Below, in pieces: positions 18,380-27,392 of a DNA stretch of 51,075 bases; position 1 is the first letter of the stretch; every line of letters begins with the position of its first letter. This stretch comes from Prevotellaceae bacterium (lineage in GTDB: Bacteria > Bacteroidota > Bacteroidia > Bacteroidales > UBA932). The position numbers were made by a program, and so were the translations under genes. The DNA is taken from the NCBI GenBank assembly GCA_031263585.1, contig JAISFN010000066.1, forward strand, positions 1-51,075, given 5' to 3'. The notes below the pieces were generated by a model that made no database searches, had not been told where the DNA came from, and was given only the letters and a program-made list of their open reading frames with translations.

Positions 18380-19606
18380 ATGAAGCAGATTAGCAATGTT
18401 ATTTCCTCATTTTTAACGTCATATAAAATAGATTTATATGAGCAGGAAGAAAAGTTAGGAACATTACAAACAAAAAAACAATTTACAATTTGTGTCCCAA
18501 AAGAAATTACCGTAAACGAAAAACGAGTGCCTTTAACACCCGAAGGCGTTGAATTGCTTATTGCCTACGGGTATAAGGTAGTTATTGAAAAAGATGCCGG
18601 GTTAAATTCCGATTTTTCCAATACGGAGTATAGCGATTGTGGCGCTGTTATTGGCGAAACTCCCGAGGAAGCGTATAAGGGCGATATTATTTTAAAATTG
18701 AACCACCCTCAACAGCATGAGATAGAAATGATTCCGGAGGGTAAAATTGTTGTTTCAAACCTACATAAACGCAAGCCGACTATTGAGAGCATACAGGCAT
18801 TAATTAAACGTAAAATAACGGGCATTGCCGTAGAATATATTACCGACCACTCGGGCAGGTATTCTATACGCAACACCTTGTTCCCAATTGAGGGAAAGGC
18901 AGTAATGCTGATGGCTGCCGAACTATTGACCAATGAGCGTGGCGGGCAAGGCATTCTGCTGGGAGGTATTGCAGGTATCGCCCCTGTTGAAGTCGTAATT
19001 ATCGGGGCGGGTGTTGTTGCCGAGCATGCAGCACAAGTAGCTACCGTTTTGGGAGCTATTGTTAAAATTTTCAGTTCCTCTATCGGCGAGTTATATGTTT
19101 TGAAGCAAAAATTGGGACAGTCGTTGTTTACCAATATGTTGCATAAGCAAGCGTTAATAAAAGCGCTCCATACGGCCGATGTTGTGATCAATACAGTCAA
19201 TTTTGAGGAACATGATTTATCGTTCAGGCTTAACGAAGATTACTTTAAAGTGTTAAAAAAAAGGACTGTGGTACTCGATATGTCGGGCGAAAGCGAAATG
19301 TACTTTGAAGATGTCATAAGCCAGGGGTTTAACAGAAAGCTTTTTAAAAAGTACAATATTATTTATCATTGTATGACAAATGTATCGTCGAGGGTTGCCC
19401 GTACATCCAGTATGTCATTAAACAATATTGCTATCGAGATCATTGACCAGATAACGCAATCCGCCAACTTTATTCAATTATTACGTAAAGATAAAGGACT
19501 GTGCAACGGGATATACGCGTATAACGGCATTTTAACCAACTCGCTTTTAGGGCGTATGTATAATATGCCATATCAAGACATTAATTTATTGCTTGCCGCG
19601 TTTTGA
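18380..19606 (+). CDS. ald: Alanine dehydrogenase / PNT-domain protein
   Basis: 408 residues. The N-terminal catalytic half carries the AlaDH/PNT signature VPKEITVNEKRVPLTPEGVE and the lysine/histidine region KLNHPQQHEIEMI; the NAD-binding part has GGIAGIAPVEVVIIGAGVVAEHA (in parts) around residue 200. The family interconverts alanine with pyruvate and ammonia using NAD(H). The N-terminus is about 30 residues longer than classical Ald, and Bacteroidetes members of this type are more divergent, so the substrate is not certain. It appears to be transcribed alone. Confidence 0.75.
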   Translation: MKQISNVISSFLTSYKIDLYEQEEKLGTLQTKKQFTICVPKEITVNEKRVPLTPEGVELLIAYGYKVVIEKDAGLNSDFSNTEYSDCGAVIGETPEEAYKGDIILKLNHPQQHEIEMIPEGKIVVSNLHKRKPTIESIQALIKRKITGIAVEYITDHSGRYSIRNTLFPIEGKAVMLMAAELLTNERGGQGILLGGIAGIAPVEVVIIGAGVVAEHAAQVATVLGAIVKIFSSSIGELYVLKQKLGQSLFTNMLHKQALIKALHTADVVINTVNFEEHDLSFRLNEDYFKVLKKRTVVLDMSGESEMYFEDVISQGFNRKLFKKYNIIYHCMTNVSSRVARTSSMSLNNIAIEIIDQITQSANFIQLLRKDKGLCNGIYAYNGILTNSLLGRMYNMPYQDINLLLAAF

Positions 19607-19618
19607 TGATTACAATAT

Positions 19619-19658
19619 GTTAATTTACTAATGAGGAAATTAGAGAATGTGAGAATTA
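19619..19658. repeat. Octad array D
   Basis: In-phase 8-mers gttaattt, actaatga, ggaaatta, gagaatgt, gagaatta, starting 12 bases after the alanine dehydrogenase stop. Confidence 0.5.
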
Positions 19659-20000
19659 TTTTAAAATTCAGTCATTTACGAATTATCAAATTAAAAAAGT
19701 CACATATCGGCAAATTCCTGATCTTGCTCCAATGCAAAGTAACAACATCGGGGGAGGCGATTCCAATAAACTGGATTTCGGCTTGCATGGTACGAAAAAT
19801 AATTTTCGGGCACGCATCTGGGAAAATAATTTAATTATTTATATACAATAATATACGTATTAAAGGCATCGGAATAAAAAGATAAAAAAAATTCAGCTAA
19901 AGCTTCCAGAGCGATAGACCATACATAAAATCGCTATATTTGAATTTGATCATGTATACAAGCATTCGGTTTAGCAATTTGTTAATGGCAAGAGTTAATC

Positions 20001-20056
20001 TGCTTATTTGCTTATTCTCTCATTAGTACATCAGCATATCGGCAAATTGGTAAATT
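20001..20056. repeat. Octad array E
   Basis: Seven in-phase 8-mers: tgcttatt, tgcttatt, ctctcatt, agtacatc, agcatatc, ggcaaatt, ggtaaatt. It lies about 70 bases before the TPR gene start. Confidence 0.65.
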
Positions 20057-20128
20057 AAAGAAGTTGTACTACTATTATTCTAAATATAACGCCTATTATA
20101 AACGGAGATAACATTTACAAAATATAAA

Positions 20129-21028
20129 ATGGAAAACAAAAGAAACTATTTAGAACGTAATCTGGCAGAAGCTCTCAGTTTATACGAAAACGATGCAAGC
20201 CGCGAGGCCATTGATATGTATAATACTATATTGCAACAATCTCAAAACGAACTTACAAACGACGACCTGCAATTGGTTTACTTTTATTTGGGCGGCGCAT
20301 ATTTCGATTTAGACCAGTATGCCGAAGCGCTGGACTATTTCGATAAATCCCTTGGTATATGTGCCAACGATGCCGAAATATGGAAATCAAAAGGTGATGT
20401 TTTTCTGACGATAGAAGACTATCAGACGGCACTGGAATGCTACGATAAAAGCTTAGAAATTGACGCCTATGACGCCGAAGCATGGAACAGTAAAGGCGAT
20501 GCCTTGTACTTATTGGATAATGAAGGAGAAGCCCTGCAATGTTACAACCGCAGTGTTGAAATTGACCCAAATAACGCCGAAGCTTGGAACAACAAGGGTG
20601 AGGTTTTGTACCTGATGAAAGAATACAAGGATGCCTTAGAATGCTACAAAAAAAGCGCCGAACTCGACCCCAAAGAAAAATCGTACTGGCTGAATAAAGG
20701 CGTTATCGAAAACGAACTGGAAGAGTATGAAGATGCTGTAGATAGTTTTAGCCGTAGTGTTGAACTCGACCCTGATTTTGTTGAAGGATGGAACGGAAAA
20801 GGACTGGCTTTAAGCCTACTGGGCGATGGCGACGAAGCGCTGGAATGCTTTGATAAGGCGCTGAAAATTGACCCCGACTCGTCCGAATCGTGGGATAACA
20901 AAGGGCTTGCTTTAGAAATAATGGACAAGCTGCCCGAAGCCTTAAAGTGTTACCAGGCTGCTTTACGCTTAGACCCCGGAAACGAGTCATATGAAGAAAA
21001 TATCAAGGAATTACGGAAAAAAATGTAG
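20129..21028 (+). CDS. Cytoplasmic TPR-array protein
   Basis: 299 residues made almost wholly of 34-residue TPR units: about eight, each with the pattern AWNxKGxxLxxxxxYxxALxCYxKSxExDP. No signal peptide, membrane segment or catalytic motif is present, and the composition is acidic. The repeats resemble those of the giant TPR protein starting at 21878, suggesting a common origin by duplication; a dead transposase lies between them. TPR superhelices act as protein-binding scaffolds. The partner is unknown. Confidence 0.8.
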   Translation: MENKRNYLERNLAEALSLYENDASREAIDMYNTILQQSQNELTNDDLQLVYFYLGGAYFDLDQYAEALDYFDKSLGICANDAEIWKSKGDVFLTIEDYQTALECYDKSLEIDAYDAEAWNSKGDALYLLDNEGEALQCYNRSVEIDPNNAEAWNNKGEVLYLMKEYKDALECYKKSAELDPKEKSYWLNKGVIENELEEYEDAVDSFSRSVELDPDFVEGWNGKGLALSLLGDGDEALECFDKALKIDPDSSESWDNKGLALEIMDKLPEALKCYQAALRLDPGNESYEENIKELRKKM

Positions 21029-21071
21029 TACACAATAGAGTTTATACCGATTAATAGTATATTCGACATGA

Positions 21072-21780
21072 TCATTTAAAGTTGTGTAATCCGCAAGCGA
21101 CTTCAAAGACTAAATCATCGAAGAAAAGTTTGTAGCAACGATAGTGTTCTTTGACAATACGAAAAACCTTAACCCCTCCAATAGCATGTTCAACTTTAAC
21201 TCTGAAGGAGCAGATGTTCTTATTTTGATCTTTCTGTTCCCGACTAAGCTCTTTTCCTCTGGGCTTGCATGTTGACATTTGAACGGTTACTGCTTCAGGT
21301 TTATAAGTTAAAAACCCTCCGTCCTGCCATAAACGAATGCTGTCAGGGAACCACAACTTCTCATGGCTGCAAATATGTTTATCATGGAGCTTGCCCCGAT
21401 AAGTTCGGCTCATCCAAATTATTCTCAAATCGGGCAATGCTGATAGCTTGTTTTTCAAGTTATGAATTCTTTTTACCACTGCAATGTTCATCTGCTGTTT
21501 CATAATCGGATAGCCCTTAAATGAGACGCTCGGCGACTTCAAGCAGGATGTCCTCACTGCTCTCTTTAATATCACATCCAAGTGTGTTGGCTTCCTATGA
21601 AGTAATTCTCCTATCTTCTTTAGGGTTTGCCTTAACAAGAGAACAAACAGATGAATCAACATATTGGCTTTAGTTTGGGTACTGCCAAAGCTTGCTTCAT
21701 GGTCTTCCTGCAATGGGTTGGTTTTAATTGTATATTGATTATAGTAAATGTCCTGATAACGACTATAATAGAACTATCAT
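21072..21780 (-). pseudogene. Degenerate IS5-type DDE transposase
   Basis: Reading from upstream of 21713 gives YNQYTIKTNPLQEDHEASFG, then a frame change near 21540 (ILLEVAERLI in one frame), a fragment DYETADEHCSGKKNS in another, and a long C-terminal block with RTYRGKLHDKHICSHEKLWF, LWQDGGFLTYKP, KPRGKELSREQKDQN and RVKVEHAIGGVKVFRIVKE. These are hallmarks of IS5-group transposases. At least two frameshifts and the missing N-terminus make it inactive. It separates two TPR genes. The largest intact stretch is 21072-21713. Confidence 0.85.
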
Positions 21781-21798
21781 AATATGTAAGTTGATAAG

Positions 21799-21860
21799 AA
21801 ATAGATCTTTCGCTTCGCTCAAGATGACAAAATATATCATTAATTTTTTTAAGAACTTAA
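21799..21860. repeat. Dispersed intergenic repeat, copy 2
   Basis: Matches 13487-13550 along about 62 bases (gaaatagatctttcgcttcg, then ctcaagatgacaaaatatat, ending tttttttaagaactta). It ends 18 bases before the giant TPR start codon. Confidence 0.65.
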
Positions 21861-21877
21861 TTAAATCAATTAACACC

Positions 21878-24800
21878 ATGAATAATAACCCGTTTGAATT
21901 TGATTTCGCCAAGGGTGAGGAACTTTTCAACGAAGAACGCTATGAAGAATCTGTTTTGGCATTCCAGCATATTATTGATGCCTACACTGGTAAGGTAGAT
22001 GCTAAAAAACTGGCGCGTGCCTATTTCAAAGTAGGCTCGTCATTGCAACGCATAAACAACTACGATGAGGCGCTTGAGTATTACACTCAAGTGTTGCAAT
22101 TAGACCCCGACTATGGCAACGTTTGGTTTAATAGGGCGGTAATTGCGGGTAACCGTAACCAATTTGCCGACTCTGTTACGTATTATGCCGAAGCGCTACG
22201 GCTAAATCCCAACGACGATGGGGCATGGAGCAACATGGGTATCGATTATTGTATGCTGAAAGACTACGATTTGGCTTTGTCCTGTTTTGATGAGGCATTA
22301 CGTTTAGACCCAGAAAATGCTAATTACCTGTTTTTAAAAGGCATGACGTTTTATAATAAAGATGAATATGAGAAGGCAATCAAGCGCTTCGACGAATCAA
22401 TAAGGATACAAGCTGAATATATCGATTCATGGTTTTACAAAGGGCTGAGTTTGTATTACAACAATGAAAATACCGAAGCCGAAGCGTGCTACGACAAAGT
22501 GATCGGCCTTAACCCCGATTACGATGCAATATGGTACAACAAGGGATTGGTTAACTATTATCAAAGCAAATACAACGAGGCCATACAGTACTTTGATAAA
22601 GCTATTGCAGCCGACCCTGACAGCGAAAACGCATTTGCCTACAAAGGGTTAACACTAATGTATTTGGAAAAATACGACGAAGCTATCGAGCAAATTAATG
22701 AGGCGATACGGATAAACCCCGAATATACGGAGGCATACCATTATAAAGGCCAATGTTATTATTATATGCAGGATTATGCAACGGCTATCGATTGTTTTAA
22801 TCAGGCTATCGACCTGAACTCCCGGTACGAAGATGCATGGCACTACAAAGGGTTGAGCCTGTTTTACGCCGACCGCTTAGCCAAATCGGGCGAATGTTTC
22901 GATAAGATACTCAGTATAAACTCATACAATAGCGAAGCATGGGCGTACAAAGGCGTTTTGGCATACTCGCAGGAAAACAATGCCGAAGCTATTCGTTGCT
23001 TCGACAAAGCTATCGACCTGAATCCCGAAAGCAGAACGGCCTGGATGAACAAAGGGATGCTGTTTCAATTTGAGAATGAGTTTGACGAAGCCGAAGCCTG
23101 TTTCAGGCAACTCGTTACGCTCGACCCTGATAATGCCAATTACAGAAGCTATTTAGGCGATATTTTGGTGGCTAAAGAGAACATTACCGAAGCCCGGGAG
23201 CATTTAACAAAAGCGGTTGAATTAAATCCTGATGTTTACGAAGCATGGTTTAACTTGGGCTTAATATCGTTTTATGCCGATGAGTTTGACAATGCACAGG
23301 ACTACTTCACGCATGTATTCCGCATAGCTCCGGAGCATGCCTCGGCATGGTTCTATACAGGGCGGATTTATATGGAAGTCGGCAAATTTGAAGAAGCCGT
23401 GAGCGCTTTTGATAAAGCCCTTTCAACTGATCCGAAGTATGGGTATGCCTGGAGCAGAAAAGGCGCCGCCCTTGATAAACTGGAAAAATTCGACGAGGCT
23501 ATTGCCTGTTACAATAAAGCAATAAGCTTCAAACCCGACATTGCTGACTTTTACAACAACAAAGGGGTCACTTTAAATAAAATGAAAAACTACGCCGAAG
23601 CTATCGATTGTTTTACAAAATCCATTGAATTAGAACAAGATGACTATACTATTTGGAGCAACATGGCAGAATCTTTATTCATGCTTAAACGGTATGAAGA
23701 AGCAATAACGTGTTGCGACCGCATTATCAGGCTCACGATCGCACCGTATTGGGTATGGTACAATAAAGGTACTGCGTTAAACGAAATAGGGCGGTATGCC
23801 GAAGCCATACAATGTTTTGACGAGGTTATACGTTTGAACCCATCATTTGAAGATGCTTACACTAACCGGGACTATGCCGTTGAACATTTAAACGAACAAA
23901 CCGGACACGGTAACCCTAATACCCTGCCGAATGTAGAAGTAGAAGCAGCTTATGAGCTTTTCAATAAAGGATGTGAGGCATTTAAGGAACAGGAGTTTGA
24001 CAAAGCCTTTGACTATTTTGATAAGGTTATCGACCTGGCTTCCGATTTTGCCGAAGCCCATGTGAATAAAGGAATTATTTTACAGTATCAGGAAAATTAT
24101 GCATCCGCAATGGCGTGTTTTGATGAGGCTATCCGTTTACGCCCGGATTTCCCCGAATCGTGGATATACAAAGGATCTATATTAAGCAAATTCGGAAAAT
24201 ACGAAGATGCTATACAATGCTTTGATGAAGCTATACGCTTAAAACCCTGCTCCAACGAGGCTTGGAACGATAAAGGCAATGCATTGGTCAATATGAAAAA
24301 GTACGACGAAGCGTTGGCCTGCTACAACGAAACTATCCGTTTAGAACCCAACTTCAAGGGGGCGTGGATTAATAAAGCCCGTACCTTATGTATGCTGGAA
24401 CGGTACAACGAAGCTCTGCAAAGCTATGAGGAGGTAATCCGTTTAGATCCATCTAATTCTGAGGCGCTTGAAAGAAAATCCATAATTACGGGCGAACTGG
24501 AAAAACAAGGTAACGAAAGCCTTGGCGAAAAAATAACCGGTTGGCACAAAAAGGCGGCGATCGACTGGTTTAACGAGGGGTGTAGCATGTACGAAAATAA
24601 TGACTTCGCCAAAGCCCTTGAGTGTTTTGATAAAGCAATCAGCTACAGTCCCGATTTTGCCGAGGCATGGAACAACAAAGGCATTATTTTAAAAATGATG
24701 GAAAAGCATGCCGAGGCCCTGATGTGCTACGATAAGGTGCTGACCCTCGACCCCGTCCATATCAATGCATTATTTAACAAATCAATGGTTTTTAAGCTAT

Positions 24801-25435
24801 TATATAAATACGAAGACGAAATACATTGTTATAATAAAATATTGGAAATACAACCCGATTTTTCGAAAGCGCTGATTAGTAAGGGAACGGCATTGGCCAA
24901 CTTGAATAAGCTTGAGGAAGCGATTGCATGCTATAACGAGGCGATTGACATCGACGGAGCATCTGAAGAGGCGTGGTTTAACCGGGGCTATGTTTACAGT
25001 TTGCTGGATGATGCCGGAGAAGCCGACAAATCTTATGCCGAAGTTATACGAATAAACCCTAAAAATCCCGAAGCATGGTTTAACCGGGGGAATGCCCTGA
25101 GATTTGTGGAAAAGTACAAAGAAGCCATACAATGCTTTACTGAAGTTATTAATATCAAATCCGATTATACTGATGCATGGGTAAACCGAGCAATTTTGTA
25201 CCGGATAAGCGGTAAGTATATGGAGGCGTTAAAAGGCTTTGAACAAGCGATTAAGCAGGAACCCGGCAATTATTTATTATGGCATAACCGCGCCGCCATT
25301 TTAGAAGATATGGGCTACCCTGCCGAAGCCATTGAAAGCTATGACGAAGCATTGCACCTGAATCCGGACCACGAAGAATCGTGGATAAATAAGGCTGTAG
25401 CCTTGTACAACTCGGATAAAAACCTGCAAGATTGA
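21878..25435 (+). CDS. Giant cytoplasmic TPR-array protein
   Basis: 1185 residues from the ATG at 21878. The frame is open 50 codons further up, but that part consists of the dispersed repeat and is unlikely to be translated. About 30 TPR units of 34 residues fill the chain. Two non-TPR linkers, near residues 675-690 and 865-895, are each followed by an unusual unit (ELFNKGCEAFKEQEFDKAFD and DWFNEGCSMYENNDFAKALE) that resembles the N-terminal one, so the protein looks like three joined modules. There is no signal peptide or enzymatic motif. The chain stops at TGA 25433-25435 inside a TPR unit, and the rest of that unit continues in the -1 frame (see next gene). Scaffold role inferred only. 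Confidence 0.8.
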   Translation: MNNNPFEFDFAKGEELFNEERYEESVLAFQHIIDAYTGKVDAKKLARAYFKVGSSLQRINNYDEALEYYTQVLQLDPDYGNVWFNRAVIAGNRNQFADSVTYYAEALRLNPNDDGAWSNMGIDYCMLKDYDLALSCFDEALRLDPENANYLFLKGMTFYNKDEYEKAIKRFDESIRIQAEYIDSWFYKGLSLYYNNENTEAEACYDKVIGLNPDYDAIWYNKGLVNYYQSKYNEAIQYFDKAIAADPDSENAFAYKGLTLMYLEKYDEAIEQINEAIRINPEYTEAYHYKGQCYYYMQDYATAIDCFNQAIDLNSRYEDAWHYKGLSLFYADRLAKSGECFDKILSINSYNSEAWAYKGVLAYSQENNAEAIRCFDKAIDLNPESRTAWMNKGMLFQFENEFDEAEACFRQLVTLDPDNANYRSYLGDILVAKENITEAREHLTKAVELNPDVYEAWFNLGLISFYADEFDNAQDYFTHVFRIAPEHASAWFYTGRIYMEVGKFEEAVSAFDKALSTDPKYGYAWSRKGAALDKLEKFDEAIACYNKAISFKPDIADFYNNKGVTLNKMKNYAEAIDCFTKSIELEQDDYTIWSNMAESLFMLKRYEEAITCCDRIIRLTIAPYWVWYNKGTALNEIGRYAEAIQCFDEVIRLNPSFEDAYTNRDYAVEHLNEQTGHGNPNTLPNVEVEAAYELFNKGCEAFKEQEFDKAFDYFDKVIDLASDFAEAHVNKGIILQYQENYASAMACFDEAIRLRPDFPESWIYKGSILSKFGKYEDAIQCFDEAIRLKPCSNEAWNDKGNALVNMKKYDEALACYNETIRLEPNFKGAWINKARTLCMLERYNEALQSYEEVIRLDPSNSEALERKSIITGELEKQGNESLGEKITGWHKKAAIDWFNEGCSMYENNDFAKALECFDKAISYSPDFAEAWNNKGIILKMMEKHAEALMCYDKVLTLDPVHINALFNKSMVFKLLYKYEDEIHCYNKILEIQPDFSKALISKGTALANLNKLEEAIACYNEAIDIDGASEEAWFNRGYVYSLLDDAGEADKSYAEVIRINPKNPEAWFNRGNALRFVEKYKEAIQCFTEVINIKSDYTDAWVNRAILYRISGKYMEALKGFEQAIKQEPGNYLLWHNRAAILEDMGYPAEAIESYDEALHLNPDHEESWINKAVALYNSDKNLQD

Positions 25436-25638
25436 TGTATTGCCTCAACCAAGTATTGCGCATTAATCCGCATAACGGGGTTGCCTGGAACAATAAGGGC
25501 GAGCTGTTGGCACAGGCTGGACAGGAATACTACCACGATGCGCTCGACTGTTTCAAAAAAGCGGTTGAACTGCATCCAGATTACGAACGCGCAAAAGATA
25601 ATTACCAAAAAATATTGAAATTATTGCAAAATCAGTAG
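25435..25638 (+). CDS. C-terminal TPR piece in the -1 frame of the giant TPR gene
   Basis: 67 codons from ATG 25435, which overlaps the preceding TGA (TGATG). The sequence (YCLNQVLRINPHNGVAWNNK, then ALDCFKKAVELHPDYERAKD) completes the interrupted TPR unit with exactly 34-residue spacing if two bases are skipped, and ends with a capping helix KILKLLQNQ. It is either the true C-terminus cut off by a 2-base insertion, a product of frameshifting, or a coupled small protein made by stop-start reinitiation. A sequencing error is also possible. Confidence 0.6.
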   Translation: MYCLNQVLRINPHNGVAWNNKGELLAQAGQEYYHDALDCFKKAVELHPDYERAKDNYQKILKLLQNQ

Positions 25639-25899
25639 TTTATTATATATTGAACAAAGATTTAAAGAGCTGAAAATTGAAATATAGAATCAAGTATCAA
25701 GACAAGCCTCCTCTAAGCTTGCCCCTATGGGAGAGAACCATAAGCCCCCCTATCGGTAGGAGATATCAGGGTGAGGTTTTATTGTGATTCACTATTAATT
25801 ATTAATGAGTAAATGTGGTAATAATCAGATATATAATTGTAAACTATATTGATTCGGCAAAACAATTTTCGTTAAAATGATAAAAAATTTCATAGTCTA
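25639..25899. other. Intergenic region before tRNA-Asp
   Basis: No gene seen. It holds a low-complexity string related to 3628 (gaatcaagtatcaagac) and a degenerate inverted repeat of the ctctccc/gggtgagg type at about 25705-25782. Confidence 0.45.
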
Positions 25900-25929
25900 T
25901 TGCTGAATTAAAAAAAAACATTACCTTTG
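25900..25929 (+). promoter_or_regulatory. Promoter of tRNA-Asp
   Basis: TTG at 25900-25902, a 19-base spacer and TACCTTTG at 25922-25929 match the Bacteroidetes promoter. The start would be about 14 bases before the mature tRNA. Confidence 0.75.
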
Positions 25930-25949
25930 CATCGAAAAACTGATAACCT

Positions 25950-26023
25950 GGTTCGGTAGTTCAGTTGGTTAGAATACGTGCCTGTCACGCACGGGGTCGC
26001 GGGTTCGAGTCCCGTCCGGACCG
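25950..26023 (+). tRNA. tRNA-Asp (GTC)
   Basis: The acceptor arm GGTTCGG (25950-25956) pairs with CCGGACC (26016-26022) with one G-U pair; discriminator base G at 26023. The anticodon arm CGTGC-CTGTCAC-GCACG shows anticodon GTC, and the T-arm has GGTTCGAGT. CCA is not encoded. Its 3' end is the integration site of the defence island. Confidence 0.97.
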
Positions 26024-26025
26024 CA
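26012..26025. other. attL: 14-bp direct repeat inside tRNA-Asp 3' end
   Basis: CCGTCCGGACCGCA overlaps the T-arm/acceptor end of the tRNA and recurs exactly at 39778-39791. Confidence 0.88.
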
Positions 26026-26036
26026 GAGAATGTAAG

Positions 26037-26076
26037 CCCTTGATAATGAATATATTATTAAGGGTTTTTCTTTTTT
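26037..26076 (+). terminator. Terminator after tRNA-Asp
   Basis: CCCTTGATAAT (26037-26047) pairs with ATTATTAAGGG (26054-26064), one G-U pair, followed by tttttctttttt. It lies just inside the island's left end. Confidence 0.8.
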
Positions 26077-26193
26077 CGAACCCTCGGTCTAAATATCTTG
26101 TATTGTACTGATATTCTGTATTATAAACCGTACCCCTTATCTATTTTACTCTCTATTTGTGCCCAGATTTACCCTTGTTGTGTGTCCAAATCA

Positions 26194-26226
26194 TGTCCTA
26201 TTTTTGAATTTATGAGAAATAGGACA
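26194..26226 (-). terminator. Hairpin after jetD, possible operon terminator
   Basis: TGTCCTATTT (26194-26203) pairs with AAATAGGACA (26217-26226), a perfect 10-bp stem 27 bases past the jetD stop codon. It lacks a T-run on the minus strand, so its terminator role is uncertain. Confidence 0.5.
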
Positions 26227-26252
26227 CAGTCGAATTATCCTTAGTGAAAAAA

Positions 26253-27392
26253 TTATGTAAGAAATTTAGTACTATATAAATATGTGATTTTTTCTTGCTC
26301 TAGTCTTCGCCCATTTGCTTTTATAAATTCATATAGTTTAGACTCCTTATCATTTAAATTGGATAAAACAGGAGGATTAGGTACAATATTTTCAACACTC
26401 ATATCTTTAAATTCATCATAAGTGTCCATATCCATCATTATGGATTTTGTATTTGGAAAATATCCTCTTAGTTGAGATAAAATTTGGAACCCATGAACAT
26501 CAATATCTCCCCAATAAAAAACCTCTTTTGATTGTAGCCAGAGTACATTTTTTAAACATTTAATTGCAAAACCTTTTCCGAAAATACCAATTGTATTTTC
26601 CAGTTTTGGCAAAGTCAGAAAATTCATTTCATTTTCTGTGATATAAACCTTCGAATACTGAAAATTAAGATTCACAAATTCTTCTTCTGTAACAGAAATA
26701 TCTGTTATTCCAGAAAAATATTTCTTTGCAATATCAACATCTAATAGTTTAACTCTAATTTGAGCCAGTTTATATTTAAGTCCAAATCGTTTTTCAAAAA
26801 TTAGTTCATTAGTGTCTTGAATGCTGTTTATTATAAGTATATTCAATAATGATTGAATAACAGCCTTATTTTCCTCAATAAACTTTGTATGTATCTTGAT
26901 AGGTAATTGACGGATATATAGGTTTGGATTGGGATTATTTACAAAATAACGGCATACTTTAAGCAGATCGAACCACTTTTCTGTGTTGCCAATAACTTTG
27001 TCCGGATATTTTTGACACCAATCAATAAGCTCCGGAAAATCAGATACAATGAGTAATACATCTCGTTTGAATGAAACAGCTTCATTTTCCTTTCCTATAA
27101 ATTTCAGGTAGTCTCTTTCATTCTCAAATGTAATTATTTGTGGTAAATCTTGCCAACCATGCTTTTTCGTATTGATCGTTTCATAATGGATAGTATATCC
27201 ATATTTTTTCCGGTCAGTGGAATATGAAATTAGTTCATCTAGTTCCTTTTTCATCAAAACAAAGTCTTCTGAAGGCTTCTTATTAGAACGGATTTGCCTT
27301 GGAAAGAAACTTTGATTTCCCGCTACTACTGATTGCAAATATTCCTTATACAAAGCGTTCGCTTTTTTCTTTATTTCGATAATTGTTATCAT
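26253..27392 (-). CDS. jetD: Wadjet type I nuclease JetD
   Basis: 379 residues, matching the family (DUF3322 plus DUF2220). The N-terminal half (IKKKANALYKEYLQS, ELDELISYSTDRKKYGYTI) is the DUF3322-type arm; the C-terminal half is a Toprim-like domain with the metal-binding block VFYWGDIDVHGFQIL near residue 290 and upstream GIFGKGFAIK. In studied Wadjet systems the JetABC motor extrudes loops on closed circular plasmids and JetD cuts the DNA when the motor stalls. The start ATG overlaps the jetC stop (ATGA), showing a tight operon. It is the last gene of the seven-gene run. Confidence 0.92.
   Translation of the reverse strand: MITIIEIKKKANALYKEYLQSVVAGNQSFFPRQIRSNKKPSEDFVLMKKELDELISYSTDRKKYGYTIHYETINTKKHGWQDLPQIITFENERDYLKFIGKENEAVSFKRDVLLIVSDFPELIDWCQKYPDKVIGNTEKWFDLLKVCRYFVNNPNPNLYIRQLPIKIHTKFIEENKAVIQSLLNILIINSIQDTNELIFEKRFGLKYKLAQIRVKLLDVDIAKKYFSGITDISVTEEEFVNLNFQYSKVYITENEMNFLTLPKLENTIGIFGKGFAIKCLKNVLWLQSKEVFYWGDIDVHGFQILSQLRGYFPNTKSIMMDMDTYDEFKDMSVENIVPNPPVLSNLNDKESKLYEFIKANGRRLEQEKITYLYSTKFLT

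Larger units (their letters stand above)
19607..20128. other. Intergenic region with octad arrays, no gene
   Basis: About 520 bases between alanine dehydrogenase and a TPR gene. Octad arrays lie at 19619-19658 and 20001-20056, with a single relative (cacatatcggcaaatt) near 19703. A 67-codon open frame at 19631 is made largely of the repeat and has no motif. Confidence 0.5.

Noticed and set aside
18709-19200. 163-codon minus-strand open frame
   Set aside because: Shadow of alanine dehydrogenase; rich in threonine, serine and cysteine, as usual for antisense frames.
17693-20056. CRISPR array
   Set aside because: The octad arrays have an 8-base period and no repeat-spacer structure, and no cas gene is present.
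20253-20990. Minus-strand open frames over the TPR gene
   Set aside because: Antisense shadows of TPR repeats, full of serine, arginine and histidine.
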